A stretch of 64,000 nt of DNA from Neorhizobium galegae (GCF_017877135.1 NZ_JAGIPH010000001.1:248001-312000); one strand, 5' to 3'. Shown: positions 45,881 through 56,396, counted from the first letter of the stretch. The notes: generated by a model not told the origin, from the sequence alone. A program made the numbers and translations.

Positions 45881-46179
45881 TCTACACCCCGCTGGCCGAT
45901 CAGGACCTCCTCGACATCTTTCTCTACATCGGCGAGGACGACGTGGTGGCCGCCACACGCTTCGTCAGACAGATTACGCACAAGATTGCCTGGATTGCGG
46001 AAAGCGGCTTTCCCGGGGTTCCGCGTGATGATCTTCGACCCGGGCTGAAGGCGCTTCCCTTTCGCAAACGCTGCATCTACTTCCGCACCACGCCGGAGAC
46101 GGTGATTATCCTTCGCGTCCTGCACGGCCACCAGCAGCTGTCCTCCGATCTATTTCCGCAAGAACAACAAGAAGACTGA
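45862..46179 (+). CDS. ParE-like toxin with noncanonical or missing start
   Basis: The frame encodes ALIYTPLADQDLLDIFLYIG, FVRQITHKIAWIAESG, RDDLRPGLKALPFRKRCIYF and VIILRVLHGHQ, a full RelE/ParE fold with its C-terminal strands. No ATG, GTG or TTG occurs between the preceding in-frame stop (45811) and codon 45943, which would be too late because it removes the first strand and helix. ATT at 45862 has GGGGGA seven bases upstream and would give a 105-aa protein overlapping the antitoxin by 19 bp. CTG at 45877 is an alternative. The toxin may use a rare start for low expression, or have lost its start. Confidence 0.75.
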   Translation: MKQKALIYTPLADQDLLDIFLYIGEDDVVAATRFVRQITHKIAWIAESGFPGVPRDDLRPGLKALPFRKRCIYFRTTPETVIILRVLHGHQQLSSDLFPQEQQED

Positions 46180-46185
46180 CATTTC

Positions 46186-47589
46186 ATGGCAAAGCCCAAA
46201 ACCCAATTCGTCTGCCAGAACTGCGGCACGGTGCATTCCCGCTGGGCGGGCAAGTGCGATGGCTGCGGCGAGTGGAATACCATCGTCGAGGAAGACCCGA
46301 TGGGCGGTATCGGCTCTGGCCCCGGCAAGGTGCCGAAGAAGGGGCGTGCGGTCACCCTCACCACGCTGTCGGGCGAGACCGAGGAAGCGCCGCGCATCTT
46401 TACGGGCATTGGCGAACTCGACCGGGCAACCGGCGGCGGCTTCGTGCGCGGGTCGGCCGTGCTGGTGGGCGGCGATCCGGGCATCGGCAAGTCGACGCTT
46501 CTGATGCAGGCGGCCGCGGCCCTCTCGCGTCGCGGACATCGCATCATCTATGTCTCGGGTGAAGAGGCCGTCGCCCAGGTGCGCCTTCGCGCACAGCGGC
46601 TGGGGGCTGCCTCCACCGACGTGCTGCTGGCGGCCGAAACCAATGTCGAGGATATTCTGGCCACCATCGGCGAAGGCAAGCGGCCGGACCTCGTGATCAT
46701 CGATTCCATCCAGACGCTGTGGAGCGATACCGCCGATTCGGCGCCGGGAACGGTCACCCAGGTGCGCACCGGCGTGCAGGCGATGATCCGCTTTGCCAAG
46801 CAGACGGGGGCGGCCATGGTGCTGGTCGGGCATGTGACGAAGGAAGGCCAGATCGCCGGTCCGCGCGTCGTGGAGCACATGGTGGACGCGGTTCTTTATT
46901 TCGAAGGCGACCGCGGCCATCACTACCGCATCCTGCGCACAGTGAAGAACCGCTTTGGCCCGACCGACGAGATCGGCGTGTTCGAAATGTCGGATATCGG
47001 TCTTCGCGAAGTGTCGAACCCGTCGGAACTGTTTCTGGGCGAGCGCAATTCCAAGGCGCCGGGGGCTGCCGTCTTTGCCGGCATGGAGGGCACGCGGCCG
47101 GTTCTGGTGGAGGTACAGGCGCTGGTGGCGCCGACCTCGCTCGGTACGGCGCGGCGCGCCGTCGTCGGCTGGGATTCCTCGCGCCTGTCGATGATCCTCG
47201 CGGTTCTGGAAGCCCATTGCGGCGTCCGGCTTGGCCAGCACGACGTCTACCTGAACGTCGCCGGTGGCTACAGGATTACCGAACCGGCCGCCGACCTCGC
47301 GGTCGCGGCCGCTCTCGTCTCCTCGCTTGCCAATACGCCGCTTCCGGCCGAATGCGTCTATTTCGGCGAAGTGAGCCTGTCGGGTGCGGTGCGGCCCGTG
47401 TCGCAGACGGCGCAGCGGCTGAAGGAGGCAGAAAAGCTCGGCTTCTCCTCGGCCGTCCTGCCCGCATCCTCGGCCGAACTGCCCAAGGGCAGCAAGAGCC
47501 GCTGGGGCGAGATCGAGGGGCTGCCGGATCTCGTCGTAAAAATAGCCGGTTCTGCTAAGAACCTGGGGAAGCAGCCGGAGGAGGATTGA
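46186..47589 (+). CDS. radA: DNA repair protein RadA
   Basis: RadA is a RecA-like branch-migration helicase used in recombination. The 467-aa product has a zinc finger (C10, C13, C24, C27), Walker A VGGDPGIGKST, the RadA-specific KNRFGPTDEIGVFEM, and a C-terminal Lon-protease-like domain (LNVAGGYRITEPAADLAVAAAL begins it). It starts 6 bp after the ParE-like gene and precedes cvpA, as in other rhizobia. Confidence 0.97.
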   Translation: MAKPKTQFVCQNCGTVHSRWAGKCDGCGEWNTIVEEDPMGGIGSGPGKVPKKGRAVTLTTLSGETEEAPRIFTGIGELDRATGGGFVRGSAVLVGGDPGIGKSTLLMQAAAALSRRGHRIIYVSGEEAVAQVRLRAQRLGAASTDVLLAAETNVEDILATIGEGKRPDLVIIDSIQTLWSDTADSAPGTVTQVRTGVQAMIRFAKQTGAAMVLVGHVTKEGQIAGPRVVEHMVDAVLYFEGDRGHHYRILRTVKNRFGPTDEIGVFEMSDIGLREVSNPSELFLGERNSKAPGAAVFAGMEGTRPVLVEVQALVAPTSLGTARRAVVGWDSSRLSMILAVLEAHCGVRLGQHDVYLNVAGGYRITEPAADLAVAAALVSSLANTPLPAECVYFGEVSLSGAVRPVSQTAQRLKEAEKLGFSSAVLPASSAELPKGSKSRWGEIEGLPDLVVKIAGSAKNLGKQPEED

Positions 47590-47718
47590 TCTTCCACCGG
47601 CGGGCGCGCTGTTGTAAGAGGAGCCGCAACGGCGGGCCGCAGCCATGGCCTTGCCCCCGTGCAGCCACCCGTGTACCCCTTGGCCGGAAGGCCGGGTCCG
47701 TCTTGGAGTAGACCATTT

Positions 47719-48309
47719 ATGCCCATCACGATTTTCGACGGCATTGTCATCGGCGTCACCCTGTTTTCGGCAGTACTCGCCATGGTGCGCGGCTTCTCCC
47801 GCGAGGTGCTGTCGATTGCCAGCTGGGCAGGCGCGATCGCCGCGGCCTATTACCTGCATCCGCTGCTTCTGCCCTATGCCAAGAACTACACGACCGATGA
47901 CCGCATCGCGCTTGCCGGTTCGGCCGGCGTGATCTTCCTCATCGCGCTCATCATCATCACCTTCATCACCAGCCGCATTGCAGATTTCATCATCGACAGC
48001 CGCATCGGGGCGCTGGATCGCACGCTCGGTTTTCTGTTCGGAGCTGCCCGCGGCATCCTGCTTCTGGTCGTTGCCGTTGCCTTCTGGAACTGGCTGGTGG
48101 ATGCGCGCTCGCAGCCGGCCTGGATCACCCAGGCGAAATCAAAGCCCTTCCTCGATGGCCTCGTCGGGCGTCTGGAAGCCGTGCTTCCGACCGATATGGA
48201 GCCGCAGATCCGCGCCCGCATTCTGGGGCGTGGCGACAAGGTGCAGGCGCCGGGCGCCGAACAGACGCCCTCTGATGACGCTCCGGCAACCACGACGCCA
48301 AATAATTGA
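47719..48309 (+). CDS. cvpA: CvpA family membrane protein
   Basis: The 196-aa protein has four hydrophobic segments and the family pattern FDGIVIGVTLFSAVLAMVRG, then GFSREVLSIASW and RIGALDRTLGFLFGAARG. The C-terminus is polar. CvpA was named for colicin V production and is usually next to purF, as here; its molecular role is unsettled, though envelope stability is suggested. The start at 47719 begins the family motif. Confidence 0.95.
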   Translation: MPITIFDGIVIGVTLFSAVLAMVRGFSREVLSIASWAGAIAAAYYLHPLLLPYAKNYTTDDRIALAGSAGVIFLIALIIITFITSRIADFIIDSRIGALDRTLGFLFGAARGILLLVVAVAFWNWLVDARSQPAWITQAKSKPFLDGLVGRLEAVLPTDMEPQIRARILGRGDKVQAPGAEQTPSDDAPATTTPNN

Positions 48310-48487
48310 CGCTTTGTTACCGTTCTAAGGGAAGCCAAGCATCGTCGCTTGTGATATAGCGCAGCTTAAGAAGGCCGGATGAGAGGATGAAGCGATAGCG
48401 CTCCCCGCCGGCCTCTTTCCGTTTCAACCGACAACACCCATATTCGCGACACACCCCGTTCCGAACCAGCCCCAAGGACCTGCAGAC

Positions 48488-49978
48488 ATGAATCAGCCGG
48501 TTGCCCATGATGTTTTTCTCGATCTGGATGGTGATACCCTGCATGAGGAATGCGGCGTATTCGGCATTCTCGGCCATCCCGATGCGGCAACGCTGACGGC
48601 GCTTGGCCTGCATGCGCTCCAGCACCGTGGCCAGGAAGCCGCCGGCATCGTGTCTTTCGACGGTACGCAGTTTCATACCGAAAAGCATATGGGACTGGTC
48701 GGCGATCACTATACCAACCCGGTGACGCTGGCAAAACTGCCCGGCGCCATGGCGATCGGCCACACGCGCTATTCGACGACCGGCGAAGTGGCGCTGCGTA
48801 ACGTGCAGCCGCTGTTTGCCGAACTGGAAGTCGGCGGCATTGCCGTTGCCCATAACGGCAATTTCACCAATGGCCTGACGCTGCGCCGCCAGCTGATTGC
48901 CGGTGGCGCCATCTGCCAGTCCACCTCCGATACGGAAGTGGTGCTGCACCTTATCGCCCGCTCGCGCTACGCCTCCACGACGGACCGCTTCATCGATGCC
49001 ATCCGCCAGATGGAAGGCGGTTATTCGATGCTCGGCATCACCCGCACCAAGCTGATTGCCGCACGCGATCCCACCGGCATCCGCCCGCTGGTGATGGGTG
49101 AACTCGACGGCAAGCCGATCTTCTGTTCGGAAACCTGCGCGCTCGACATCATCGGCGCAAAGTTCATCCGCGACGTGGAAAACGGCGAAGTCATCATCTG
49201 CGAGATCCAGCCGGATGGCTCCATCGAGATCGAATCGCGCAAGTCCACCAACATGCAGCCGGAACGGCTCTGCCTGTTCGAATATGTCTATTTCGCACGT
49301 CCCGATTCCGTCGTCGGCGGCCGCAGCGTCTATGTGGCGCGCAAGAACATGGGCATCAATCTGGCGAAGGAATCGCCGGTGGAAGCCGATGTGGTCGTGC
49401 CGGTGCCCGATGGCGGCACGCCGGCAGCGCTCGGCTACGCCCAGGAAAGCGGCATTCCCTTCGAATATGGCATTATCCGCAATCACTATGTCGGGCGCAC
49501 CTTCATCGAGCCGACGCAGCAGATCCGCGCCTTCGGCGTGAAGCTGAAGCACTCGGCCAACCGCGCCATGATCGAAGGCAAGCGCGTCGTTCTGGTGGAT
49601 GATTCGATCGTGCGCGGCACGACCTCGCTGAAGATCGTGCAGATGATCCGCGACGCCGGCGCCAAGGAAGTGCATCTGCGTGTCGCCTCGCCGATGATCT
49701 TCTATCCGGATTTCTACGGCATCGACACGCCTGACGCCGACAAGCTGCTCGCCAACCAGTATGACGGCGCAGAAGCCATGTGCCGCTATATCGGCGCCGA
49801 TTCCTTGTCCTTCCTCACCATCGACGGGCTCTACCGCGCCGTTGGCGGCGAAGCCCGCAACCCGGCCCGCCCGCAGTTCACCGACCATTACTTCACCGGC
49901 GACTATCCGACGCGCCTGCTTGACAAGCATGGCGAACCGATGGGACGGAAGGTCTCGGTTCTCGCCAGCAACGGTTGA
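48488..49978 (+). CDS. purF: Amidophosphoribosyltransferase
   Basis: PurF catalyses the first step of purine synthesis, transferring glutamine amide nitrogen to PRPP. The 496-aa protein has a 21-residue propeptide before the nucleophile C22 (HEECGVFGILG), the glutaminase residues in HTRYSTTGE and VAHNGNF, and the PRPP loop VVLVDDSIVRGTTSLK. It follows cvpA by 178 bp. Removal of the propeptide would expose Cys22. Confidence 0.98.
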   Translation: MNQPVAHDVFLDLDGDTLHEECGVFGILGHPDAATLTALGLHALQHRGQEAAGIVSFDGTQFHTEKHMGLVGDHYTNPVTLAKLPGAMAIGHTRYSTTGEVALRNVQPLFAELEVGGIAVAHNGNFTNGLTLRRQLIAGGAICQSTSDTEVVLHLIARSRYASTTDRFIDAIRQMEGGYSMLGITRTKLIAARDPTGIRPLVMGELDGKPIFCSETCALDIIGAKFIRDVENGEVIICEIQPDGSIEIESRKSTNMQPERLCLFEYVYFARPDSVVGGRSVYVARKNMGINLAKESPVEADVVVPVPDGGTPAALGYAQESGIPFEYGIIRNHYVGRTFIEPTQQIRAFGVKLKHSANRAMIEGKRVVLVDDSIVRGTTSLKIVQMIRDAGAKEVHLRVASPMIFYPDFYGIDTPDADKLLANQYDGAEAMCRYIGADSLSFLTIDGLYRAVGGEARNPARPQFTDHYFTGDYPTRLLDKHGEPMGRKVSVLASNG

Positions 49979-49984
49979 GGAGGA

Positions 49985-50010
49985 CCGGCGAAGGCAAACA
50001 CCTTCGCCGG
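49985..50010 (+). terminator. Perfect 10-bp hairpin after purF
   Basis: CCGGCGAAGG and CCTTCGCCGG surround the loop CAAACA, starting 6 bp after the purF stop. No T-run follows, so termination is uncertain; it may stabilise the purF mRNA end or act with Rho. Confidence 0.55.
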
Positions 50011-50032
50011 ACAGGACGGTACGGGACGGGTA

Positions 50033-50773
50033 ATGACGATTGATCTCAAGGGACGCATCGCGCTGGTCACTGGCGCCTCGCGCGGCATCGGCTATTTCAC
50101 GGCACTTTCGCTTGCAAAGGCCGGCGCGCATGTGATTGCCTGTGCGCGCACGGTGGGCGGGCTCGAAGAACTGGACGATGCCATTCAGGCGGCAGGCGGC
50201 ACGGCGACCCTCGTTCCGTTCGATTTGACCGACATGGCCGCCATCGACCGGCTGGGCGCCTCGATCCACGAGCGCTGGGGCAAGCTCGATATCCTGGTCG
50301 CCAATGCCGGCATTCTCGGCGTCATCTCGCCGGTCGGCCATATCGAGGCAAAGGTCTTCGACAAGGTGATGCTGACCAATGTGACGGCCACCTGGCGGCT
50401 GATCCGTTCCGTCGAGCCGCTGCTTCTGCAATCGGATGCCGGCCGCGCGCTGATCCTGTCATCGGGCGTTGCCAATGATGCGCGTCCCTTCTGGGGCGCC
50501 TATGCCGCCTCCAAGGCGGCCGTCGAAATGCTCGGCCGCACCTGGGCTGCCGAAACGCAGAAGTCGAAACTGCGCGTCATCAACGTCAATCCGGGTGCCA
50601 CCCGCACCGCCATGCGCGCCCAGGCCATGCCCGGCGAAGACCCGGCAACGCTGCCGCACCCGTCGGAGGTCGCCGAGAAACTCCTGCCGCTCTGCGCACC
50701 CGAGATGACGGAAACCGGCCGGCTTTTTGTCGTGCGCGACAATACATTCCGTGATTACCGACTGCCGGAATAG
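50033..50773 (+). CDS. SDR family NAD(P)-dependent oxidoreductase
   Basis: The 246-aa product has TGASRGIGYFTALSLA, the NAG motif VANAGILG, the catalytic serine region ILSSGVAN, YAASKAAVEMLGRTW with the YxxxK pair, and NPGATRT after the active site. It follows purF by 54 bp, as in related genomes, but its substrate is unknown. Confidence 0.93.
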   Translation: MTIDLKGRIALVTGASRGIGYFTALSLAKAGAHVIACARTVGGLEELDDAIQAAGGTATLVPFDLTDMAAIDRLGASIHERWGKLDILVANAGILGVISPVGHIEAKVFDKVMLTNVTATWRLIRSVEPLLLQSDAGRALILSSGVANDARPFWGAYAASKAAVEMLGRTWAAETQKSKLRVINVNPGATRTAMRAQAMPGEDPATLPHPSEVAEKLLPLCAPEMTETGRLFVVRDNTFRDYRLPE

Positions 50774-50821
50774 TTTTGCCAGCAGTCCTCGTCGCCTCCT
50801 CACTCCAGCGGATTTTCCCGC

Positions 50822-51709
50822 ATGCGCCCCCGTGACATTGCCGCCTATCTGTTTCTGGCTCTCGCCTGGGGCCTTTCCTTCCTGCTGCTCCTGAAGGTGG
50901 TGGCAGCCTTCGGCTGGGTGGGGGCCGTGACGTTTCGCTGCTTCATCGCCGCTGCCATCCTTCTGGTGCTGGCCCGCAGCACCGGGCGAAAGCTTTCCTT
51001 TCCCGCAAGCTGGGTGCCGCTTGCCGTGGTGGGCGCCACCACGGTTGCCGGCCAGCTGATCGGCCTTTCCTACGCGACCCCCTTGATCGGCACGGCAATG
51101 GCGGCGATTTTCGTCGCCTCCATTCCGCTGTTTTCGATGGTGATCGCGCAGGTCTGGGGGCTGGAGCGGATCACGCCGGTCAGGGTCGCGGGCCTGTTGC
51201 TCGGCACGCTCGGCATCGTCATGCTGGTCGGTTTTCCGGCCGTGCCTGTCACCTTCGCGTTCGTGCTCGGCTGTCTGGCCATGGTGTTTTCCACCTTCTG
51301 CGCCGCCTTCGGCAGCAATTATGCCAGCCGATTCCTCAAAGATACCGGCCCCTGGGAAGTGACCATCGGGGCGTTTCTGGCGGGCGGCGTCATCGCGCTG
51401 CCGCTGATCTGGGTCGTGCCGGTGCCGGTTGCGCCGCAGCCGATCGATTATCTCTATCTGGTGGCGCTTGCCGGCCTCATGAGTTCGCTCACCTACGTGC
51501 TCTATTTCGGGCTTGTGGCGAGCATCGGCGCGACGCGGGCGATCAGCGTCGAATTTGCCGTCACCGTGGTTGCGGTGCTCGTCGGCGCGCTTGTCCTTGA
51601 CGAGCCGCTGACGCTCGTGCAGCTGGCGGGCGGCGCCGTCATCATCGCCGGCTGTGCGCTGGTGCTCGGCCTTCTGCCGGCCAAGGACAAGATCCCGCTG
51701 CAGCCCTGA
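50822..51709 (+). CDS. EamA/DMT family transporter
   Basis: The 295-aa protein consists of about ten hydrophobic segments in two repeats, the 2xEamA architecture; the first repeat begins DIAAYLFLALAWGLSFLLLL and the second around PWEVTIGAFLAGGVIALP. Such proteins export small metabolites or amino acids. It is 48 bp after the SDR gene and upstream of the cysS leader region. Substrate cannot be assigned. Confidence 0.92.
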   Translation: MRPRDIAAYLFLALAWGLSFLLLLKVVAAFGWVGAVTFRCFIAAAILLVLARSTGRKLSFPASWVPLAVVGATTVAGQLIGLSYATPLIGTAMAAIFVASIPLFSMVIAQVWGLERITPVRVAGLLLGTLGIVMLVGFPAVPVTFAFVLGCLAMVFSTFCAAFGSNYASRFLKDTGPWEVTIGAFLAGGVIALPLIWVVPVPVAPQPIDYLYLVALAGLMSSLTYVLYFGLVASIGATRAISVEFAVTVVAVLVGALVLDEPLTLVQLAGGAVIIAGCALVLGLLPAKDKIPLQP

Positions 51710-51781
51710 ACCGTGTGGAGCGCGGCTGAACGAATATTTCACGCGCAAGCCCCGGCGCGAACAAATGCGCCTTGCCCTCCC

Positions 51782-51811
51782 CTTGACCGCGGCAGGCGCG
51801 CGCGCCATAAC
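51782..51811 (+). promoter_or_regulatory. Probable cysS promoter, set for leaderless transcription
   Basis: CTTGAC (51782-51787), 18 bp, CATAAC (51806-51811). CTTGAC is the preferred rhizobial -35. The expected start of transcription, about 7 nt after the -10, is at or next to the A of the ATG at 51819. Confidence 0.6.
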
Positions 51812-51818
51812 CGTTTCC

Positions 51819-51863
51819 ATGAAAAACGGCCTCTGCATCATCTGCGGGAAGATTATTCGCTAG
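51819..51863 (+). CDS. Putative 14-aa leader peptide with two cysteine codons upstream of cysS
   Basis: The ORF encodes MKNGLCIICGKIIR and stops 93 bp before cysS. It has no Shine-Dalgarno, but the promoter boxes place the transcription start near its AUG, so it could be translated as a leaderless mRNA. This is the arrangement known for the trpL leader in Sinorhizobium. Two Cys codons in a CIIC run would make ribosome progress depend on charged tRNA-Cys, the product of the downstream enzyme. AACGGCC inside the ORF (51825-51831) can pair perfectly with GGCCGTT after it (51878-51884). Coding status and regulation are inference. Confidence 0.5.
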   Translation: MKNGLCIICGKIIR

Positions 51864-51956
51864 CGCACCGCTGGCCTGGCCGTTCTCGTCTCTCGAAATT
51901 GAAAGAAGACACAGGAACCGGTCCGGCCGGATCATACCTGTTTCGGGAGAATTTCG

Positions 51957-53489
51957 ATGAGCTATACGCTCAAGCTTTATAATACGCTGACCCGCGAGAA
52001 GGCGGATTTCCAGCCCATCGACCCGGACAACGTGCGCCTCTATGTCTGCGGCCCGACAGTTTATGATTTTGCCCATATCGGCAACGCCCGGCCGGTCATC
52101 GTGTTCGACGTGCTCTATCGCCTGCTGCGCCATGTTTACGGTGAAGACCACGTCACCTATGTGCGCAACATCACCGACGTGGACGACAAGATCAACGCGC
52201 GGGCGCTGCGCGATTTCGGCCAAAACATCGCCGATGGCTCGATGAGCCTCAACGAGGCGATCCGCGCCGTCACCGGCACGACCGAAAGCCAGTTCAAGGC
52301 GGATGTGGCGCGTCTCGGCTGCCTTGCCCCGACGCATGAACCGCGTGCGACCGAAAACATTGCCCAGATGATCGCCATCATCCAGCGCCTGCTGACCCAG
52401 GGTCACGCCTATGTAGCCAAGGGCTCCGAAGGCCATGAAGTGCTGTTTGCCACCGCCTCCATGGCCGATTACGGCCAATTGTCGAAACGCCGGATGGAAG
52501 ACCAGCAGGCCGGCGCGCGCGTCGCGGTCGAAGCCCACAAGACGAACCCGGGCGATTTCGTGCTGTGGAAGCAATCGGCCGACACCGAACCCGGCTGGGC
52601 GGCGGAATTCACCTTCGAGGGGGAAACCTTTGCCATCTACGGCCGCCCCGGCTGGCATATCGAATGCTCCGCCATGGCCGACCGCTATCTCTGGGAAGAG
52701 ATCAAGGACCGGCTGTCACCGAAGGGCAAGGCGGCCCAGCACCAGTTCGACATCCACGGCGGCGGGCTCGACCTCATCTTCCCCCACCACGAAAACGAAA
52801 TCGCCCAATCCTGCTGCGCCTTCGACACGGACGTGATGGCAAGCGTGTGGATGCACAACGGCTTCGTGCAGGTGGAAGGCCGCAAGATGTCGAAATCAGA
52901 CGGCAATTTCGTCACGATCAACGAGTTGCTGGAGACGGAAAAATTTGGCGGGCAGCGGTGGCACGGCCATGTCTTGAAACTGGCAATGCTGATGACGCAT
53001 TACCGGCAACCCATCGACTGGACGGCCGATCGCTTGTTCGAAACAAGAACGATGCTCTACGATTGGCACCGCCAATGTTTTGCGGCGCCTATGCAGCCTG
53101 TTCCTCAGGCTCTGCTCACTGCGCTCATGGATGATTTGAACACGTCGGCTGCGATCGCCGTGCTTCATACTCTCAGCAAGGCAGTCAGAACTGCGGCCAG
53201 CGGAGCGGAGCAAGCGACTGCTGCCGGAGAATTGCGGGCCGCGTTAGCGTTTTTGGGAATTTACGAAGAGACCGACTCTGGGACGCTTCTGGCCCAAACT
53301 GTTGTTGATCGCGTTCTTGAGAATGAAGTCAAGGTTGCCGTTGCGGCCCGCCTCGAACTCCTCAAAGCCAAAAACTTCGCCGAAGCCGACAAGATCCGCG
53401 ACGAGCTGCTGGCACAAGGCATCCAGTTGAAGGACGGCAAGGATCCGGCAACCGGCGAGCGGGTGACGACCTGGGAGATGAAGCGCTAG
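51957..53489 (+). CDS. cysS: Cysteinyl-tRNA synthetase
   Basis: CysS charges tRNA-Cys. The 510-aa product has zinc ligand C31 in [14 protein letters not shown], the class I HIGN signature (40-43), [10 protein letters not shown], the zinc-binding [15 protein letters not shown], and KMSKSDGNF near residue 310. It is longer than the 461-aa E. coli enzyme. From about 53000 to 53340 codon choice is visibly more A/T-rich than in the rest of the gene (act, gtt, ttg, ggg), hinting at a mosaic origin of the anticodon-binding part. GGGAG precedes the ATG. Confidence 0.97.
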   Translation: MSYTLKLYNTLTREKADFQPIDPDNVRLYVCGPTVYDFAHIGNARPVIVFDVLYRLLRHVYGEDHVTYVRNITDVDDKINARALRDFGQNIADGSMSLNEAIRAVTGTTESQFKADVARLGCLAPTHEPRATENIAQMIAIIQRLLTQGHAYVAKGSEGHEVLFATASMADYGQLSKRRMEDQQAGARVAVEAHKTNPGDFVLWKQSADTEPGWAAEFTFEGETFAIYGRPGWHIECSAMADRYLWEEIKDRLSPKGKAAQHQFDIHGGGLDLIFPHHENEIAQSCCAFDTDVMASVWMHNGFVQVEGRKMSKSDGNFVTINELLETEKFGGQRWHGHVLKLAMLMTHYRQPIDWTADRLFETRTMLYDWHRQCFAAPMQPVPQALLTALMDDLNTSAAIAVLHTLSKAVRTAASGAEQATAAGELRAALAFLGIYEETDSGTLLAQTVVDRVLENEVKVAVAARLELLKAKNFAEADKIRDELLAQGIQLKDGKDPATGERVTTWEMKR

Positions 53490-53513
53490 CCATGGCTGTT
53501 TCGCCCCGCCATA

Positions 53514-53765
53514 CCCCCCTCTGCCCTGCCGGGCATCTCCCCCACACGGGGGGAGATCAGCAGAACGGCTTGCCCTCTGCCACGCAAGAGCGTGATCGGC
53601 GGAGTGGATGGCTTTCTGCGGTCCAAGAGGCGGGCCGGCGGAGCGGATGGCCTTTTGCCACAGACCGACAAAGCGCCTTGCCCTCTCCCGAGCAAATGGA
53701 AGCAGGACGGCGCGGCACGATAATCTCCCCCGTGTGGGGGAGATGTCCGGCAGGACAGAGGGGGG
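53514..53765. repeat. Palindromic intergenic repeat, copy 1 (RIME-like)
   Basis: Arms 53514-53557 and 53723-53765 are near-perfect inverted repeats of about 43 bp beginning CCCCCCTCTGCCCTGCCGGG. Each arm contains its own hairpins (GCCC-TGCC-GGGC; ATCTCCCCC-ACAC-GGGGGGAGAT), and the right arm carries compensating changes (GTCC/GGAC). The 165-bp interior has two direct repeats, one of 23 nt (53597-53619, 53636-53658; 20 identical) and CTTGCCCTCT (53569, 53677). It resembles the intergenic mosaic repeats of rhizobia; the family name is tentative. Confidence 0.85.
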
Positions 53766-53786
53766 AAACCACGGAGGAGAGACGAC

Positions 53787-54269
53787 ATGACCAGCACCTA
53801 TTCCGGCGGATGCCAGTGTGGCGCCGTTCGCTTTCGGGTGAGCGGCCCGTTGAAGGATGCCTCGATCTGTCATTGCCGCATGTGCCAGAAGGCCTTTGGC
53901 GGTTATTACGCGCCGCTGGTTTCGGTGCGCGGCACCGATTTTGAATGGACGCGGGGGACGCGAAAAATCTTCCGGTCGAGCAATGTCGTCTCGCGCGGCT
54001 TCTGCGGGGATTGCGGCACGCCGCTCACCTACGAGGCGCCGGATGGCGTGGCGGTGGCAGCCGGTGCGTTTGACGATCCGGCGGCCTTTCCGCCCACCAC
54101 GCAGTTCGGCATCGAGTGCAGAATCGCCTTTGTCGATCATCTGCATGAGCTTCCCGGCCATCCGACGGAGGAGGATCTCGAACAGGCGCCCTACCTTGCC
54201 GACATCGTCTCCTACCAGCATCCCGACCATGACACGGCCGATTGGCCAGACCAGGGACTTGAGCCATGA
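53787..54269 (+). CDS. GFA family protein, paralogue 1
   Basis: The 160-aa protein belongs to the GFA/CENP-V family, zinc proteins related to glutathione-dependent formaldehyde-activating enzyme. Zinc ligands are C9 and C11 (GGCQCGAVRF), C28, C30 and C33 (CHCRMCQK), and FCGDCGTPL. It ends with a [11 protein letters not shown] tail shared with the two following paralogues. The ATG is preceded by GGAGG. Its stop overlaps the next gene by ATGA. Real formaldehyde activity is not implied. Confidence 0.93.
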   Translation: MTSTYSGGCQCGAVRFRVSGPLKDASICHCRMCQKAFGGYYAPLVSVRGTDFEWTRGTRKIFRSSNVVSRGFCGDCGTPLTYEAPDGVAVAAGAFDDPAAFPPTTQFGIECRIAFVDHLHELPGHPTEEDLEQAPYLADIVSYQHPDHDTADWPDQGLEP

Positions 54270-54732
54270 CCATCACAGGCGTGTTTACCGGCGGATGCCA
54301 GTGCGGCGCAGTAAGGTTTCGGGCGGAAAAGCTCGGGCGCCCGTCGATCTGCCACTGCCGCATGTGCCAGAAGCAGTTCGGCGGCTTTTTCGGGGCCTTT
54401 GTCACGGCTGACCAGGCGCATCTCACCTTTACTCGCGGCCAGCCGAGCCTCTATCGCTCGTCTGCCAAGGTGAAGCGCGGCTTCTGCAGCAAATGCGGAA
54501 CGCCGCTTGCCTATCTGCATCCCGGCGGCGTGGAACTGGCCATCGGCGCATTCGATCATCCGGCTGCGCTGGAGCCGCAGGTGCAGGTCAACCACGACAA
54601 GCGGCTGCCGTGGATCGATCATCTGTTCGAAAAGCCGGCCTATACCAGCCCCGAAATGGAGGCCTTCTTTGCCTCCATCGAAAGCTATCAGCACCCCGAC
54701 CACGATACGGACCAGTGGCCACCGGAGGAGGC

Positions 54733-54736
<4 letters not shown>
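54266..54736 (+). CDS. GFA family protein, paralogue 2
   Basis: This 156-aa member of the tandem set has zinc ligands C11 and C13 (GGCQCGAVRF), C29, C31 and C34 (CHCRMCQK), and FCSKCGTPLAY. Its interior differs from the neighbours (FFGAFVTADQAHLTFTRG, NHDKRLPWIDHLFEKP), so it is an old duplicate. The tail is QHPDHDTDQWP. Start and stop overlap the flanking paralogues (ATGA both sides), so all three are translated as a unit. Confidence 0.93.
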
Positions 54737-56183
<1,447 letters not shown>

Positions 56184-56195
56184 ATTCTGGGATAA

Positions 56196-56357
56196 CCCCC
56201 TCTGCCCTGCCGGGCATCTCCCCCACAAGGGGGGAGAAACCATGCCACGGCGCCCTTGCACCCGGAACGGTAAGGGACGCTTGTGGTGTGGTGTGAAAGG
56301 CAGCCGCTCTGCGGCTCTCCCCCCTTGTGGGGGAGATGGCCGGCAGGCCAGAGAGGG
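56196..56357. repeat. Palindromic intergenic repeat, copy 2 (RIME-like)
   Basis: Arms 56196-56237 and 56316-56357 begin CCCCCTCTGCCCTGCCGGGC and match those of copy 1 closely, with GGGGGGAGA at the inner edge. The interior (about 78 bp) is different and shorter than in copy 1. It starts 13 bp after pip and ends 40 bp before cimA. Together with copy 1 it brackets the GFA triplet and pip. Confidence 0.85.
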
Positions 56358-56396
56358 AAATACGGCAAGACAAAAGCTGCCTGGGGAGGCACCGAC

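Noticed and set aside
45943..46179. GTG at 45943 as the toxin start
   Set aside because: It would remove the first strand and helix of the ParE fold, which are encoded upstream in the same frame.
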